A stretch of 64,000 nt of DNA from an uncultured Veillonellaceae bacterium (GCA_958348245.1 CATVYJ010000007.1:1-64000); one strand, 5' to 3'; counted from the first letter of the stretch, positions 44,021 through 53,337 are shown. Made by a program: numbers and translations. Notes: generated from the letters alone by a model not told the origin.

Positions 44021-45270
44021 ACCGTACATTTCTTCGTGTCCTGATTGCCTTTCCCCATGCGCTTCACCGTACGGGCGGCATGGAAAAAGCGTGTATTTCT
44101 CTGGCCAATGCGCTGCGTCGCCGTGGCCATATTGTGGGAATCGGCTGTGTTTATGGAGAACTGGAAGCGCTGTTTTATCCGCTGGACGAGGACATTGAGC
44201 TGAGATCGTTCATGCAGGGAAGCGGGCGTTCGTTTCGCTCACCCCGGTTGGGACGCTGTCTTACCCCCTGGGGAAAAGCCGTGCGGGAGATACTTCGCCC
44301 GTTCAGCAGAAAGTGGGCAGCTGCCTGGAATGAACACTGTGAAGTCCGGTTGATTCAGAATGGCATCCGCGGGGTGTTACAGCAGTTCCAGCCGGATATC
44401 ATCGTCTCTTTTCAGCCTAATATGACTTATTATTTGCAGTACGCTGTAGGAAATAGTGTTCCGCTGATAACGTCTTTTCGATTTAATGCGGATCATTTGA
44501 TGCGGAAAGCCACTGAATTGGAGATTCGCGGTTTGAATGCATCCGATGTGATTCATGTGCTGCTTCCTTCCTATGCGGCGGCTTTCCCGCATTACGGCGT
44601 TAATACCAGAGTGCAGTATATTCCCAATGCCATTCCGCAGTGCAGTCAACCAGCCGAGCTGGATGCATCTCGTGCGGTGCATCGCATTGTAGATGCCGCG
44701 CGGCTGAATCGGGAACAGAAACGGCAGCATCTGCTCGTGGAGGCCTTTGCACGGCTGGCGGATGATTTCCCGGACTGGCAGGTTGAACTCTGGGGGGACG
44801 ACGCTCATTACGCCGGCGGCTATACCGGTGAGATTTTACGCTTTATCCGGGATCGACATCTGGAAGACCGCGTGCGTATCTGTGGGAAAACACACGATGT
44901 GGAGAGCGTTTATCGGCAGGCAGATATTTTCTGCATTCCCAGTGCTTATGAAGGATTCAGCAACGCGCTGGGAGAAGCGATGAGCGCAGGTCTGCCTGCC
45001 GTGGGCTATGCTTCCTGTCCCGGAGTCAATGAGGTCATACGGGACGGGGTGAACGGATTTCTTGCAGATGATGGCGTAGAAGCTCTGGCGGCCTCTCTGC
45101 GCCGGTTGATGGAGAATCAGGAGCTGCGTGTGCGCATGGGGCGCGCGGCGCATGAATCGATGAAAGAATTTTCTCCAGACCAGGTCTGGAATGCGTGGGA
45201 AAATCTGCTGATGGAAACCGTGAGTGCACATGAGACAGCCAATCATCGTTATAAGGGAGCGGGAACATGA
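44017..45270 (+). CDS. GT4 glycosyltransferase
   Basis: A 417-residue GT4, starting in the last codons of the ligase. N-terminus L-R-V-L-I-A-F-P-H-A with T-G-G-M-E-K-A-C-I-S-L-A-N-A; I-P-N-A-I-P-Q-C; R-L-N-R-E-Q-K-R-Q-H-L-L; E-L-W-G-D; E-G-F-S-N-A-L-G-E; V-W-N-A-W-E-N-L-L. Slightly longer than its siblings because of an extended N-terminus and C-terminal tail. Operon member, coupled to the GT2 downstream. Confidence 0.9.
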   Translation: MNRTFLRVLIAFPHALHRTGGMEKACISLANALRRRGHIVGIGCVYGELEALFYPLDEDIELRSFMQGSGRSFRSPRLGRCLTPWGKAVREILRPFSRKWAAAWNEHCEVRLIQNGIRGVLQQFQPDIIVSFQPNMTYYLQYAVGNSVPLITSFRFNADHLMRKATELEIRGLNASDVIHVLLPSYAAAFPHYGVNTRVQYIPNAIPQCSQPAELDASRAVHRIVDAARLNREQKRQHLLVEAFARLADDFPDWQVELWGDDAHYAGGYTGEILRFIRDRHLEDRVRICGKTHDVESVYRQADIFCIPSAYEGFSNALGEAMSAGLPAVGYASCPGVNEVIRDGVNGFLADDGVEALAASLRRLMENQELRVRMGRAAHESMKEFSPDQVWNAWENLLMETVSAHETANHRYKGAGT

Positions 45271-46322
45271 AAAAAAACACCATCTCCATCGTTGTGCCTG
45301 TATATAAGGTCGCCGCCTATCTGCCCCGTGCGCTGGACAGCGTGCTGGCACAAACATATGCGGCATGGGATATGATTCTCGTAGACGACGGATCGCCCGA
45401 TCGGTGCGGAGACATCTGCGACGCCTACGCTGCAAGAGACAGCCGTATCCGCGTGATCCACAGGGAAAACGGCGGCGTCAGCGCGGCGCGAAATACCGGC
45501 CTCGCTGCAGCCGATGGCGAGTACCTTTTCTGCCTTGACCCGGACGATTATCTCGCGCCGGATGCGTTGGAGATCCTTCTGGAGGAGCTGCGGACCGCCG
45601 GAGCGGATATCGCCGTTGGCGGGCACAATCGCGTGGAAGCCGATGGGCTCATACACTGCGACTCCGCTGTCTGGCCTGATATAACGGATACGGAAGAGAT
45701 TCAGCGGGCCATTCTGCTGAACCGCCTGCCCAATTTCGTCTGGGGCCGGCTTTACCGGAGAGAGATCTGGGACGGAGTCCGCATGCCCGAAGGGGAAGTT
45801 ATGGAGGACCTCTACGTCTGCCCGTCCCTGTATGTGAAAGCCCGGCGCATTGTGTTGGACCGACGGCCGGTATATTTTTACAGTCATGAAAATATCGGGA
45901 GCATCATGGCTGTGAGCGGGGAGAAATATGCCCGCCTGCGGTATGGAAAATTCCTCGCCTGGCGGGAGCACGAGCGTGTCGCCTGTGCACATTTCCCAGA
46001 CTGTATGGAGACCTGTGCGGCGGAAGCTTTTTATGCAGGCGTGCGGGCGTACTGCCTTGATGTGGGGAAAAATATATTGACTGAAGAAGAACGGCGGAAT
46101 ATTGAGACATATATAGCGGAACATCCGCACACGCAGGTAGCGGGGAAAATCCGGTGGATGGCCGGGCTCATTGAACGTCGGCGGCATGGGCCGCTTCTTC
46201 TGCTGGGGGCGTTGCAGCGACGGCTGGTCGATCATCAGCAGCGGCGGCGAAAGAAGAAAATGAAACGGAAATTGGCAGCGCGTACGGCAGAGTCTGAGAG
46301 AAATCCGGGAGGCGGAGCATGA
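45267..46322 (+). CDS. GT2 glycosyltransferase
   Basis: A 351-residue inverting GT-A family 2 transferase: I-S-I-V-V-P-V-Y-K-V, V-D-D-G-S-P-D (about 40-46), G-G-V-S-A-A-R-N-T-G and L-D-P-D-D-Y (the D-x-D metal site, about 90). No membrane segments, so it is cytosolic or peripheral, unlike the GtrB-like GT2 at 28701. A basic R-R-R-K-K-K-M-K-R-K tail may bind membrane. Starts and ends overlap neighbours by 4 nt. Confidence 0.92.
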   Translation: MKKNTISIVVPVYKVAAYLPRALDSVLAQTYAAWDMILVDDGSPDRCGDICDAYAARDSRIRVIHRENGGVSAARNTGLAAADGEYLFCLDPDDYLAPDALEILLEELRTAGADIAVGGHNRVEADGLIHCDSAVWPDITDTEEIQRAILLNRLPNFVWGRLYRREIWDGVRMPEGEVMEDLYVCPSLYVKARRIVLDRRPVYFYSHENIGSIMAVSGEKYARLRYGKFLAWREHERVACAHFPDCMETCAAEAFYAGVRAYCLDVGKNILTEEERRNIETYIAEHPHTQVAGKIRWMAGLIERRRHGPLLLLGALQRRLVDHQQRRRKKKMKRKLAARTAESERNPGGGA

Positions 46323-47509
46323 AAATCGTCATTGCTCATTTCAACAGCGCCTATGTACGCATGCCCGGCGGCGTGGAAAAGGTGACGTGCAGTTTCGCGA
46401 ACGCCCTGCACCGGCGCGGCCATGAGGTGACCATCCTTTTCCGGGATTCCAAGCTGGGCCATGCCTATTTCCCGCTTGATGAAGGCATCCCCGAGCATAA
46501 TATTCTCTATAACGATGAGGACTGCCGCATCATTCAGGACAAGTTGCCTGCGGAAATCCGGTTGAAGCGGGAATTTTTCCGCCTGTTCAGCGCGAAAAAA
46601 GCGCATGAAATCAATGCGGTGGCCAAAGGGCGGGCCTACGGTCCGGCTATCCGGAAATGGCTGGACCGCCTTCAGCCGGACGTCATCGTTGCTACGTCCA
46701 TGCCGTCTGCGAAATACGTCGTGGAAGACGCCGTTGCGGAAGCACCGGTCATCACCATGATTCACTCCCAGCCGTCCGTGCAGTTCGCGGCCATTTCTCC
46801 CGCGGAGCACCGCGCGGTGAGCCGCTGCGCGGGCATCCAGATCCTGCTGCCCTCCGGCGTGGAAGAGACGCGACGCGTTTTCCCGGATCTGCCCATCCAT
46901 GTGATTGGGAATGCCGTGGCAATTCCGGACTGGCAGGCGGAACTCGGACAGGAAAAGGGACGGTACCATCTCGTTTGCGTGGGGACGGTGAATCCCAATA
47001 AGAACCAGAAACTCGTCGTCGAAGCCTTCGCTTCTCTGGCGGACCGTTTCCCGGACTGGGACGTGGAACTCTGGGGCAAGACCGACGAACGGTATGCTCG
47101 TCCGCTTCGGGAATATATCAAAAAACAGGGCCTGACGGAGCGCGTCTTCCTCAAAGGGCTGACGAAAGATGTGGACAGCGACATCTACCGTAGAGCTGAT
47201 CTTTTCGCGATTCCCAGCAAGAGGGAAGGATTCCCTCTCTCTCTGACCGAAGCCATGGCCGCGGGGTTCCCCGCGGTCGGTCTCCGCACCTGCCCCGGTG
47301 TGAACGAGCTCATTGAAGACGGTCGGACGGGCTATCTGGTAGACGAGAGTCCGGCGGCCATGGCGGACGCCCTCGCCCGGCTCATGGCGGACCGCGCTCT
47401 CCGTGTACGCATGGGACAGGCTGGACGGAAAGCGGTGCAGGTCTACGCAGCGGAACGCATCTGGGACCAGTGGGAGCAGCTCCTCGAAGAGATTGCGGGA
47501 AAGGCATAA
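46319..47509 (+). CDS. GT4 glycosyltransferase
   Basis: A 396-residue GT4: M-K-I-V-I-A-H-F-N-S, G-G-V-E-K-V-T-C-S-F-A-N-A, I-G-N-A-V-A-I (the usual P-N-A-V-P-Q-Y is altered), T-V-N-P-N-K-N-Q-K-L, E-L-W-G-K, E-G-F-P-L-S-L-T-E, I-W-D-Q-W-E-Q-L-L. The changed donor-site segment sets it apart from the rest of the array and may reflect a different nucleotide sugar. Operon member, one nt before the PIG-L gene. Confidence 0.9.
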   Translation: MKIVIAHFNSAYVRMPGGVEKVTCSFANALHRRGHEVTILFRDSKLGHAYFPLDEGIPEHNILYNDEDCRIIQDKLPAEIRLKREFFRLFSAKKAHEINAVAKGRAYGPAIRKWLDRLQPDVIVATSMPSAKYVVEDAVAEAPVITMIHSQPSVQFAAISPAEHRAVSRCAGIQILLPSGVEETRRVFPDLPIHVIGNAVAIPDWQAELGQEKGRYHLVCVGTVNPNKNQKLVVEAFASLADRFPDWDVELWGKTDERYARPLREYIKKQGLTERVFLKGLTKDVDSDIYRRADLFAIPSKREGFPLSLTEAMAAGFPAVGLRTCPGVNELIEDGRTGYLVDESPAAMADALARLMADRALRVRMGQAGRKAVQVYAAERIWDQWEQLLEEIAGKA

Positions 47510-47510
47510 T

Positions 47511-49178
47511 ATGGACGGAAAATCTTTTTCTTACAGCGATATTTTCCCGGGCAGGACGGTGCTCGTCTTTGTTCCACATGAAGATGATGAAATCAACGTG
47601 GCCGGCGCGCTCATGGCGGGACTGCGGCAGGAAGGCTTTCGCGTTATCTGTGCCTTTGCCGCCAATGGGGACCGGAGCTATCTCGCTGAGACCCGCATTG
47701 CTGAAGCACTCCGGTCTCTCGCCGTTCTCGGCGTACCGGCGGAAGACGTGGTATTCCTCGGCTATCCCGACGGCGGCCTTGACGCGGCGCGGTGTGTCTT
47801 CATGCATGGTCGGGAAGGCGTGCTCACGGTGGAAGGGCGCTCCGCCACCTACGGCGCGGCGGGAAAGCCAGACTTCGCCATGGCCCTCCGTGGGGCGCAT
47901 CAGCCCTATACCTGGCGGGGATTTCTCGACGATGTGCGGGATCTTCTTTTACATTATCACCCGGACGGTATTGTCGCCGTAGACTTTGATTCCCATCCGG
48001 ATCACCGCATGTGCTCCATCGCCGTGGAAACCGCGCTCGGAGAAATTTTGAATACGAAGGGAAATACCTGGCATCCCGTTGTGTTGAAAACTTTTGCGTA
48101 CAATACGGGCTTTGAATCGGTAAAAGATTTTTATGCGGACAATCTGCTTTCTACGGTATTCAATCGGGCGCGTATCATGGACGAAGCGCTCACTACGGAC
48201 AATCCTGTCCTCGAATGGGAGCATCGCCTTCGCCTTCCCGTACCTGCCGATTGCCGTGTGCCTTTGCTGTGGAAGAACCGCGTTTTTCAGGCCTGCCGGG
48301 CCCATCTTTCCCAGCGTGCTTTTCTTCGGGCAGACCGTATCATCAATGGGGATGAAGTCTTCTGGCTTCGCCGCACCGATAGCCTCCTCTTTGAAGGGCG
48401 AGTTACGGCTTCTTCCGGGGACAGCCGGCATCTTCATGATTTTCGTATGATCAATGCGCGGGACATTTGTCCGAAGCATGATGTCGTCCTGACGGGCTGC
48501 CTGTGGGTGCCCGATGCGGACGACCCGGAGAAAGTCTGCCGATGCACCTTTGATACGCCCCGCCGCATCGAGGCCGTGTCTTTCTATGGCAATCCGAATA
48601 ATACCGGCCGCATTACCCGGGGGCGGCTCACTTTCAGCAATGGCTATGCCTGTGATGTGCCTGCTCTCTGTCCGTTTGGACGGGAGACCGCCGTACCCCT
48701 TCCGCCGCAGGAATCAGTGGAATGGGTGGAATTCCGCGTGCTGGAAACGGAAGGGGAAGAGGCCGGACTCTCCGAGTGGGAACTATTCGGGAAGAAGACA
48801 ATGCCCGGCAAAGTCCTCCACATTCTGGCCGACGGGAACTTCGCGTATGACTGGACCGTCACGGCGGGGTCGCCTGGCCCGGAAATTTCCGCGTATACCT
48901 TTGGCATTACGGGAGAGATTCGCTGGTACTGGGATGGTGCGTCCTGCACGCTCGCAGACATTCAGGCCTGCTGTGCTGCAGGCATCAGCGCAAGCCATAC
49001 TCTCCGTGCCGAGGCGGATGGTCTCGTTTCTGAAGTGCGTCTTCTTCCCCTGACGGCAGGACAGCGTATGCGGCGCCGATTGGCCATGCGTGCGGATCGT
49101 CTCCGTGTCTGGTGGGAAAAGCAGCGCATCAAACCGGCGCATCATCGGCTGCGTCAGATGAAACGGAATAGAAAATGA
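47511..49178 (+). CDS. PIG-L deacetylase fused to a discoidin-like domain
   Basis: A 555-residue paralogue of the protein at 38586. N-terminal PIG-L domain with P-H-E-D-D-E (about 23) and S-H-P-D-H-R (about 162); middle I-I-N-G-D-E-V-F-W-L-R-R-T-D-S shared with its paralogue; C-terminal discoidin-like strand pattern ending G-L-S-E-W-E-L-F; basic tail. ATG at 47511 directly follows the GT4 stop. It is the last gene of the operon from 41571 and is followed by a terminator. Predicted to de-N-acetylate an amino sugar in the glycan. Confidence 0.85.
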   Translation: MDGKSFSYSDIFPGRTVLVFVPHEDDEINVAGALMAGLRQEGFRVICAFAANGDRSYLAETRIAEALRSLAVLGVPAEDVVFLGYPDGGLDAARCVFMHGREGVLTVEGRSATYGAAGKPDFAMALRGAHQPYTWRGFLDDVRDLLLHYHPDGIVAVDFDSHPDHRMCSIAVETALGEILNTKGNTWHPVVLKTFAYNTGFESVKDFYADNLLSTVFNRARIMDEALTTDNPVLEWEHRLRLPVPADCRVPLLWKNRVFQACRAHLSQRAFLRADRIINGDEVFWLRRTDSLLFEGRVTASSGDSRHLHDFRMINARDICPKHDVVLTGCLWVPDADDPEKVCRCTFDTPRRIEAVSFYGNPNNTGRITRGRLTFSNGYACDVPALCPFGRETAVPLPPQESVEWVEFRVLETEGEEAGLSEWELFGKKTMPGKVLHILADGNFAYDWTVTAGSPGPEISAYTFGITGEIRWYWDGASCTLADIQACCAAGISASHTLRAEADGLVSEVRLLPLTAGQRMRRRLAMRADRLRVWWEKQRIKPAHHRLRQMKRNRK

Positions 49179-49186
49179 AAGGGGAA

Positions 49187-49213
49187 AAGAACGGCGTCAG
49201 CCGTTCTTTTTTG
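49187..49213 (+). terminator. Terminator of the second GT operon
   Basis: AAGAACGGC/GCCGTTCTT 9-bp stem followed by a T-run. Confidence 0.85.
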
Positions 49214-49370
49214 ATGCCACATACGAAAGAATGAAATATATGTTAAATTATTTTATGACGCACAGGAATAAATTGCATAATAAAGGATGCTGTAATATCT
49301 TAATCATAGCGAAATATCTTCGACAGAATATAGAATTGCCAATGAAAAGTAAACCCCGGAGGCAGAGACG

Positions 49371-50546
49371 ATGAAAGTTTTTATGGTTCATTTTATGAAA
49401 TTTGCCGGCATTGCGGGCGGATTGGAGCGGCTGCTTTGTAATCTGTCTAATGCCTTGAGTCATCGGGGACACGAGGTGTATATTCTTACATATGATGAAA
49501 AAAGCGGTGAACCTTTTTATCCGCTGGATTCGTCAGTCCAACTGGTGAATCTCTGGCAGATGAATCATGAGCCGGAAAGAATGCCGTTGCGGAAAAAGCT
49601 GGGCCGGGAAATTACGCGTCTCCGGGGGCCGCAGGCCATGGCGGGCTGGTATGAGCGGTACCGCGCGGCGTATATCGTGCCTGAGGCAAAAAAACTGTAC
49701 GACAGCATTCGGCCCGATGTAATTCTGGTTTATAAACACAATTCCAGCTGGCTCGTGTCGCAGTTCAGCGGGGAGTGTCCGGTGATTCAGCTATGTCGGA
49801 ACGATCCACGCACCCGCTTCCCCGAAATGAGCGCCGGACAGCGGAGGGCCATCTCACAGGATGCACTGATTCAGGCGCTTACGCCGCAGTTTCAGAGGAT
49901 GCTGCAGGAGGCGTTTCCCTATACGAAGACGATATGCATTCCCAATGCGGTGCCGCAGTTTTCCCATCATGCAGACCTCTCGGCGGAAAAGAAAACATAT
50001 ACCGTCCTCTGTACGGGGCGGCTCACGCGGGAATCGAAGCGCCAGCACCTGCTGATTGAAGCTTTCGCCCGGCTGGCGGACGAGTTTCCCGCCTGGCATG
50101 TCGATATCTGGGGCGACGGCAAGGAAGAGTACAAACGGCAGCTGCGGGACCAGATTACGGAGCTGCATCTGGAGGGGCGGGTATTCCTGCGGGGGATCAC
50201 GAAGCAGATTTATCAGGAATATCCGAAGGCGGATCTCTTTGCGTTTCCCAGCGCCTTTGAAGGATTTCCCAATGCCATGGCAGAAGCCATGAGCGCGGGA
50301 CTGCCGGTGGCGGCCTTCGCTTCGTGCAGCGGCGTCAATGAAATTCTGCGGGACGGCGAGACAGGATTCCTCACGGCGGACGGCGCGGAAGCTTTCGCTG
50401 ACGGCCTGCGAAAACTCATGGCCAGTCGGGAGCTGCGCGCCGTCATGGGAGCGGCAGCCGCCCGGGACATGGCGCGCTTTGCGCCGGAGAAAATCTGGGA
50501 TTTGTGGGAAAACACGCTGGAAAGGGAGGCAGAGCGGAAAAAATAA
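49371..50546 (+). CDS. GT4 glycosyltransferase
   Basis: A 391-residue GT4 of the array, preceded by an AT-rich gap of 160 nt and thus separately transcribed. M-K-V-F-M-V-H-F-M-K, G-G-L-E-R-L-L-C-N-L-S-N-A, I-P-N-A-V-P-Q-F, R-L-T-R-E-S-K-R-Q-H-L-L, D-I-W-G-D-G, E-G-F-P-N-A-M-A-E, I-W-D-L-W-E-N-T-L. All expected motifs are intact. Last copy of the array before the nucleotide-sugar genes. Confidence 0.9.
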   Translation: MKVFMVHFMKFAGIAGGLERLLCNLSNALSHRGHEVYILTYDEKSGEPFYPLDSSVQLVNLWQMNHEPERMPLRKKLGREITRLRGPQAMAGWYERYRAAYIVPEAKKLYDSIRPDVILVYKHNSSWLVSQFSGECPVIQLCRNDPRTRFPEMSAGQRRAISQDALIQALTPQFQRMLQEAFPYTKTICIPNAVPQFSHHADLSAEKKTYTVLCTGRLTRESKRQHLLIEAFARLADEFPAWHVDIWGDGKEEYKRQLRDQITELHLEGRVFLRGITKQIYQEYPKADLFAFPSAFEGFPNAMAEAMSAGLPVAAFASCSGVNEILRDGETGFLTADGAEAFADGLRKLMASRELRAVMGAAAARDMARFAPEKIWDLWENTLEREAERKK

Positions 50547-50711
50547 AACGGGGAATCCGGACGGAGCGGCGGGACATCCGAGGGACGGCGGCTTTTCCCG
50601 GCGGGTCCGTGGATACGAGGATGGTGAATGGCAGCGGCGTTTCCGGAGAGGGAGCGCCGTTTTCCTGTGGCGCAGATTGGATGGGCGGTTTATAATTGAG
50701 CGTAAAACCTT

Positions 50712-50757
50712 TATAATAGAATAAAACTTGTAACGTCATACGTAACGTGTGACATAG
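50712..50757 (+). promoter_or_regulatory. Candidate ugd promoter and repeat
   Basis: TATAAT at 50712-50717 lies 62 nt before the ugd start. Downstream are two GTAACGT words spaced 12 nt apart (near 50730-50750). No good -35 hexamer is seen; the repeats may be a regulator site. Confidence 0.35.
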
Positions 50758-50778
50758 GGGTATAGAGGAGGAACGCGT

Positions 50779-51945
50779 ATGAAAATTGCCATTGCGGGGA
50801 CGGGCTATGTGGGCCTGTCGAACGGGATTCTGCTGGCGCAGCACAATGAAGTGGTGGCGCTGGATATCATTCCGGAGAAGGTGCAGATGCTGAATGAGAA
50901 GAAATCGCCCATCGTGGATGCGGAGATTTCCGAATATCTGGCGGAGAAGCCGCTCCATTTCCGGGCGACGCTCGATCCGAAGGAAGCTTTCACCGGCGCG
51001 GATTATGTCATCATTTCCACGCCTACAAATTACGACCCGGATAAAAATTTCTTTGATACGTCGTCTGTGGAATGCATCATCGAGGAAGTGCTGGCCATCA
51101 ATCCCCAGGCGGTCATGGTCATCAAATCCACGGTGCCCGTGGGCTACACCGCGCAGATGAAGGAGCATTATCACACGGACAATCTCATTTTCGCGCCGGA
51201 ATTTCTCCGCGAGGGCAAAGCGCTCTATGACAATCTCTATCCCTCCCGCATCGTCGTGGGCGAGGACTCCGAACGGGCGCGCACCTTTGCGCATCTCCTT
51301 GCAGAAGGGGCGATCAAGAAGGACATCCCCATGCTCTTCACCGGCTCCACGGAAGCGGAGGCCATCAAGCTCTTTGCGAATACGTACCTCGCGCTCCGCG
51401 TGGCGTACTTCAATGAGCTCGATTCCTATGCGGAAATGCGGGGCCTCAGCACGGCGCAGATCATCAAGGGCGTGTGCCTCGACCCGCGCATCGGCGATTT
51501 CTACAATAATCCCTCCTTCGGCTACGGCGGCTACTGCCTCCCGAAGGATACGAAGCAGCTCCTCGCGAATTACAGCGACGTGCCGCAGAATCTCATCTCC
51601 GCCATCGTCGCGGCAAACCGCACGCGGAAAGACCATATCGCGGACATGATCCTCGCGCGGCATCCGAAAGTCGTAGGCGTGTACCGCCTCACCATGAAGA
51701 CCGCGTCGGACAATTTCCGCGCTTCCGCCATTCAGGGCGTGATGAAACGCATCAAGGCGAAGGGCATCGAGGTCATCGTGTATGAGCCCACGCTGAATGC
51801 GCCGGACTTCTTCCATTCCCGCGTGGAGAACGATCTGGAGGCCTTCAAGCGGGAGAGCGACGTCATCGTGGCGAACCGCCTTTCGGACGATCTGAAAGAC
51901 GTGAAGGACAAAGTGTATACCCGCGATCTCTTCTCGCGGGATTGA
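50779..51945 (+). CDS. ugd: UDP-glucose 6-dehydrogenase
   Basis: A 388-residue NAD-dependent enzyme oxidising UDP-glucose to UDP-glucuronate. N-terminal Rossmann motif G-T-G-Y-V-G-L-S-N-G (about 7-16), S-T-P-T-N-Y (about 84), K-S-T-V-P-V-G-Y (about 116-123), E-F-L-R-E-G-K-A and the catalytic Cys in F-G-Y-G-G-Y-C-L-P-K-D (about 251-261). Length matches the short bacterial Ugd class. GAGGAGG precedes the start. Ten nt upstream of a UDP-glucuronate epimerase, giving a two-step pathway. Confidence 0.95.
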   Translation: MKIAIAGTGYVGLSNGILLAQHNEVVALDIIPEKVQMLNEKKSPIVDAEISEYLAEKPLHFRATLDPKEAFTGADYVIISTPTNYDPDKNFFDTSSVECIIEEVLAINPQAVMVIKSTVPVGYTAQMKEHYHTDNLIFAPEFLREGKALYDNLYPSRIVVGEDSERARTFAHLLAEGAIKKDIPMLFTGSTEAEAIKLFANTYLALRVAYFNELDSYAEMRGLSTAQIIKGVCLDPRIGDFYNNPSFGYGGYCLPKDTKQLLANYSDVPQNLISAIVAANRTRKDHIADMILARHPKVVGVYRLTMKTASDNFRASAIQGVMKRIKAKGIEVIVYEPTLNAPDFFHSRVENDLEAFKRESDVIVANRLSDDLKDVKDKVYTRDLFSRD

Positions 51946-51955
51946 AGGAGGCGCC

Positions 51956-52960
51956 ATGGCACAGTTTCAGCCTTTTGACCCCGCGAAGACCGTTTTCATT
52001 ACCGGCGCGGCGGGATTTATCGGATTTCATCTGGCGCGCCGCCTGCTTTCCCTCGGCGCGGCCGTGGTCGGCCTGGACAATCTGAACGACTATTACGACG
52101 TGGCCCTGAAAGAGAGCCGTCTCGCCATTCTGGAAAAAGAACCGAAATTCACCTTTGTGAAAGGCGATCTGGCGGACGAAGCGTGCGTGGAGAGAATCTT
52201 TGCGGACTTCCATCCCGACATCGTGGTGAACCTCGCCGCGCAGGCGGGCGTGCGCTACAGCATCGACCATCCCCGTTCGTACATCCAGTCAAACATCGTG
52301 GGCTTTTTCAATATCCTCGAAGCGTGCCGCCATCATCCCGTGGAGCACCTGCTCTTCGCGTCCAGCTCCTCCGTGTACGGCATGCAGCGGAAGACGCCCT
52401 TCGCGACCACGGACAACGTGGATCACCCCATCAGCCTCTATGCGGCGACGAAGAAATCGGACGAGCTCATGGCCTATACCTACAGCCATCTCTACGGCAT
52501 CCCCGCCACGGGCCTGCGCTTCTTCACCGTATACGGCCCCTTCGGCCGCCCGGACATGGCGTATTTCAAATTCACCAATAAAATCGTCCGGGGCGAACCT
52601 ATCCAGATTTACAACAACGGCGACATGTACCGCGACTTCACCTACATCGACGACATCGTCCGCGGCGTGGAGAATATGCTCTGCAATCCCCCGAAGCCGA
52701 ACGACATGGGAGACCGGTACAAGGTGTACAACATCGGCAACAACAAGCCGGAAAAGCTCATGGACTTCATCCGTACGCTGGAAGAAGCCATCGGGCAGGA
52801 AGCGCAGAAGGAATACCTCCCCATGCAGCCCGGCGACGTATACCAGACCTACGCCGACGTATCCGATCTCATCCGCGACTTCGACTTCAAGCCCGACACA
52901 TCCATCAAAGAGGGGCTCGGTCATTTTGCGAAGTGGTATAAGGCATACTACGGGAAATAA
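51956..52960 (+). CDS. UDP-glucuronate 4-epimerase
   Basis: A 334-residue extended short-chain dehydrogenase: N-terminal I-T-G-A-A-G-F-I-G-F-H (NAD site), the active-site pair in S-S-S-V-Y-G and Y-A-A-T-K-K (Y-x3-K), and D-N-L-N-D-Y-Y-D. The segment R-F-F-T-V-Y-G-P-F-G-R-P-D-M-A is typical of UDP-GlcA/GalA epimerases (CapI/LpsL/GlaE type) rather than GalE. It would convert the UDP-GlcA made by Ugd into UDP-GalA for the glycan. Ends before a terminator. Confidence 0.88.
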   Translation: MAQFQPFDPAKTVFITGAAGFIGFHLARRLLSLGAAVVGLDNLNDYYDVALKESRLAILEKEPKFTFVKGDLADEACVERIFADFHPDIVVNLAAQAGVRYSIDHPRSYIQSNIVGFFNILEACRHHPVEHLLFASSSSVYGMQRKTPFATTDNVDHPISLYAATKKSDELMAYTYSHLYGIPATGLRFFTVYGPFGRPDMAYFKFTNKIVRGEPIQIYNNGDMYRDFTYIDDIVRGVENMLCNPPKPNDMGDRYKVYNIGNNKPEKLMDFIRTLEEAIGQEAQKEYLPMQPGDVYQTYADVSDLIRDFDFKPDTSIKEGLGHFAKWYKAYYGK

Positions 52961-52963
52961 AAA

Positions 52964-52996
52964 AGAAGCTCTGCGGATTCAGCAGGGCTTTTTGCG
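52964..52996 (+). terminator. Terminator of the ugd operon (copy 1 of a repeated sequence)
   Basis: AGC(T)CTGC/GCAGGGCT stem with T-run. The 37-nt segment 52966-53002 recurs at 56796-56832 with one mismatch. Confidence 0.75.
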
Positions 52997-53002
52997 TGAG
53001 GA
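52966..53002 (+). repeat. 37-nt direct repeat, left copy
   Basis: Matches 56796-56832 at 36 of 37 positions. The two copies bracket the porin pair and the ATPase remnant. Confidence 0.75.
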
Positions 53003-53337
53003 AATCCTGTGTCTTCGCGCCCGCGATGAGGCTGGATGAGAAATGACGGCGCAGGGAACGCTGTGGAGAGGACCGCTCTGGCAATGGGGGCTCGGTGTGA
53101 TTTTGACGGAGAGTGAGCAGATTTCACGAAAGAAATTCTAAATTTTCTAAATTATAGTTGCGGGGGGGGTGTTAAAGTGTGGTATATTGACGGTAACCGG
53201 GAAGACATCCCCAGCTTCTCCGGTGGACAGAATCGGACGAAACGGGCGGCACAGAGGAAACAAGGCAACTCGCGCAGCGGCTCCTTTCTGAAGGTTCTCG
53301 AAAAAATTCACGGGGAAAAAGAAAGGAGCGAAGAATT
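53003..53337. other. Intergenic region before the first porin
   Basis: About 335 nt without a gene. The distal 180 nt hold the G8-containing promoter and a long leader whose last ~90 nt closely resemble the leader of the second porin. Confidence 0.6.
53158..53188 (+). promoter_or_regulatory. Porin 1 promoter with a G8 tract between -35 and -10
   Basis: TTGCGG (53158-53163) and TATATT (53183-53188) are 19 nt apart. The run of eight G (53162-53169) lies in the -35/spacer. The second porin has TTGCAG and TATATT at 17 nt and no G-run. Loss of two G here would give the same 17-nt spacing, so tract length could set expression. Confidence 0.7.
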
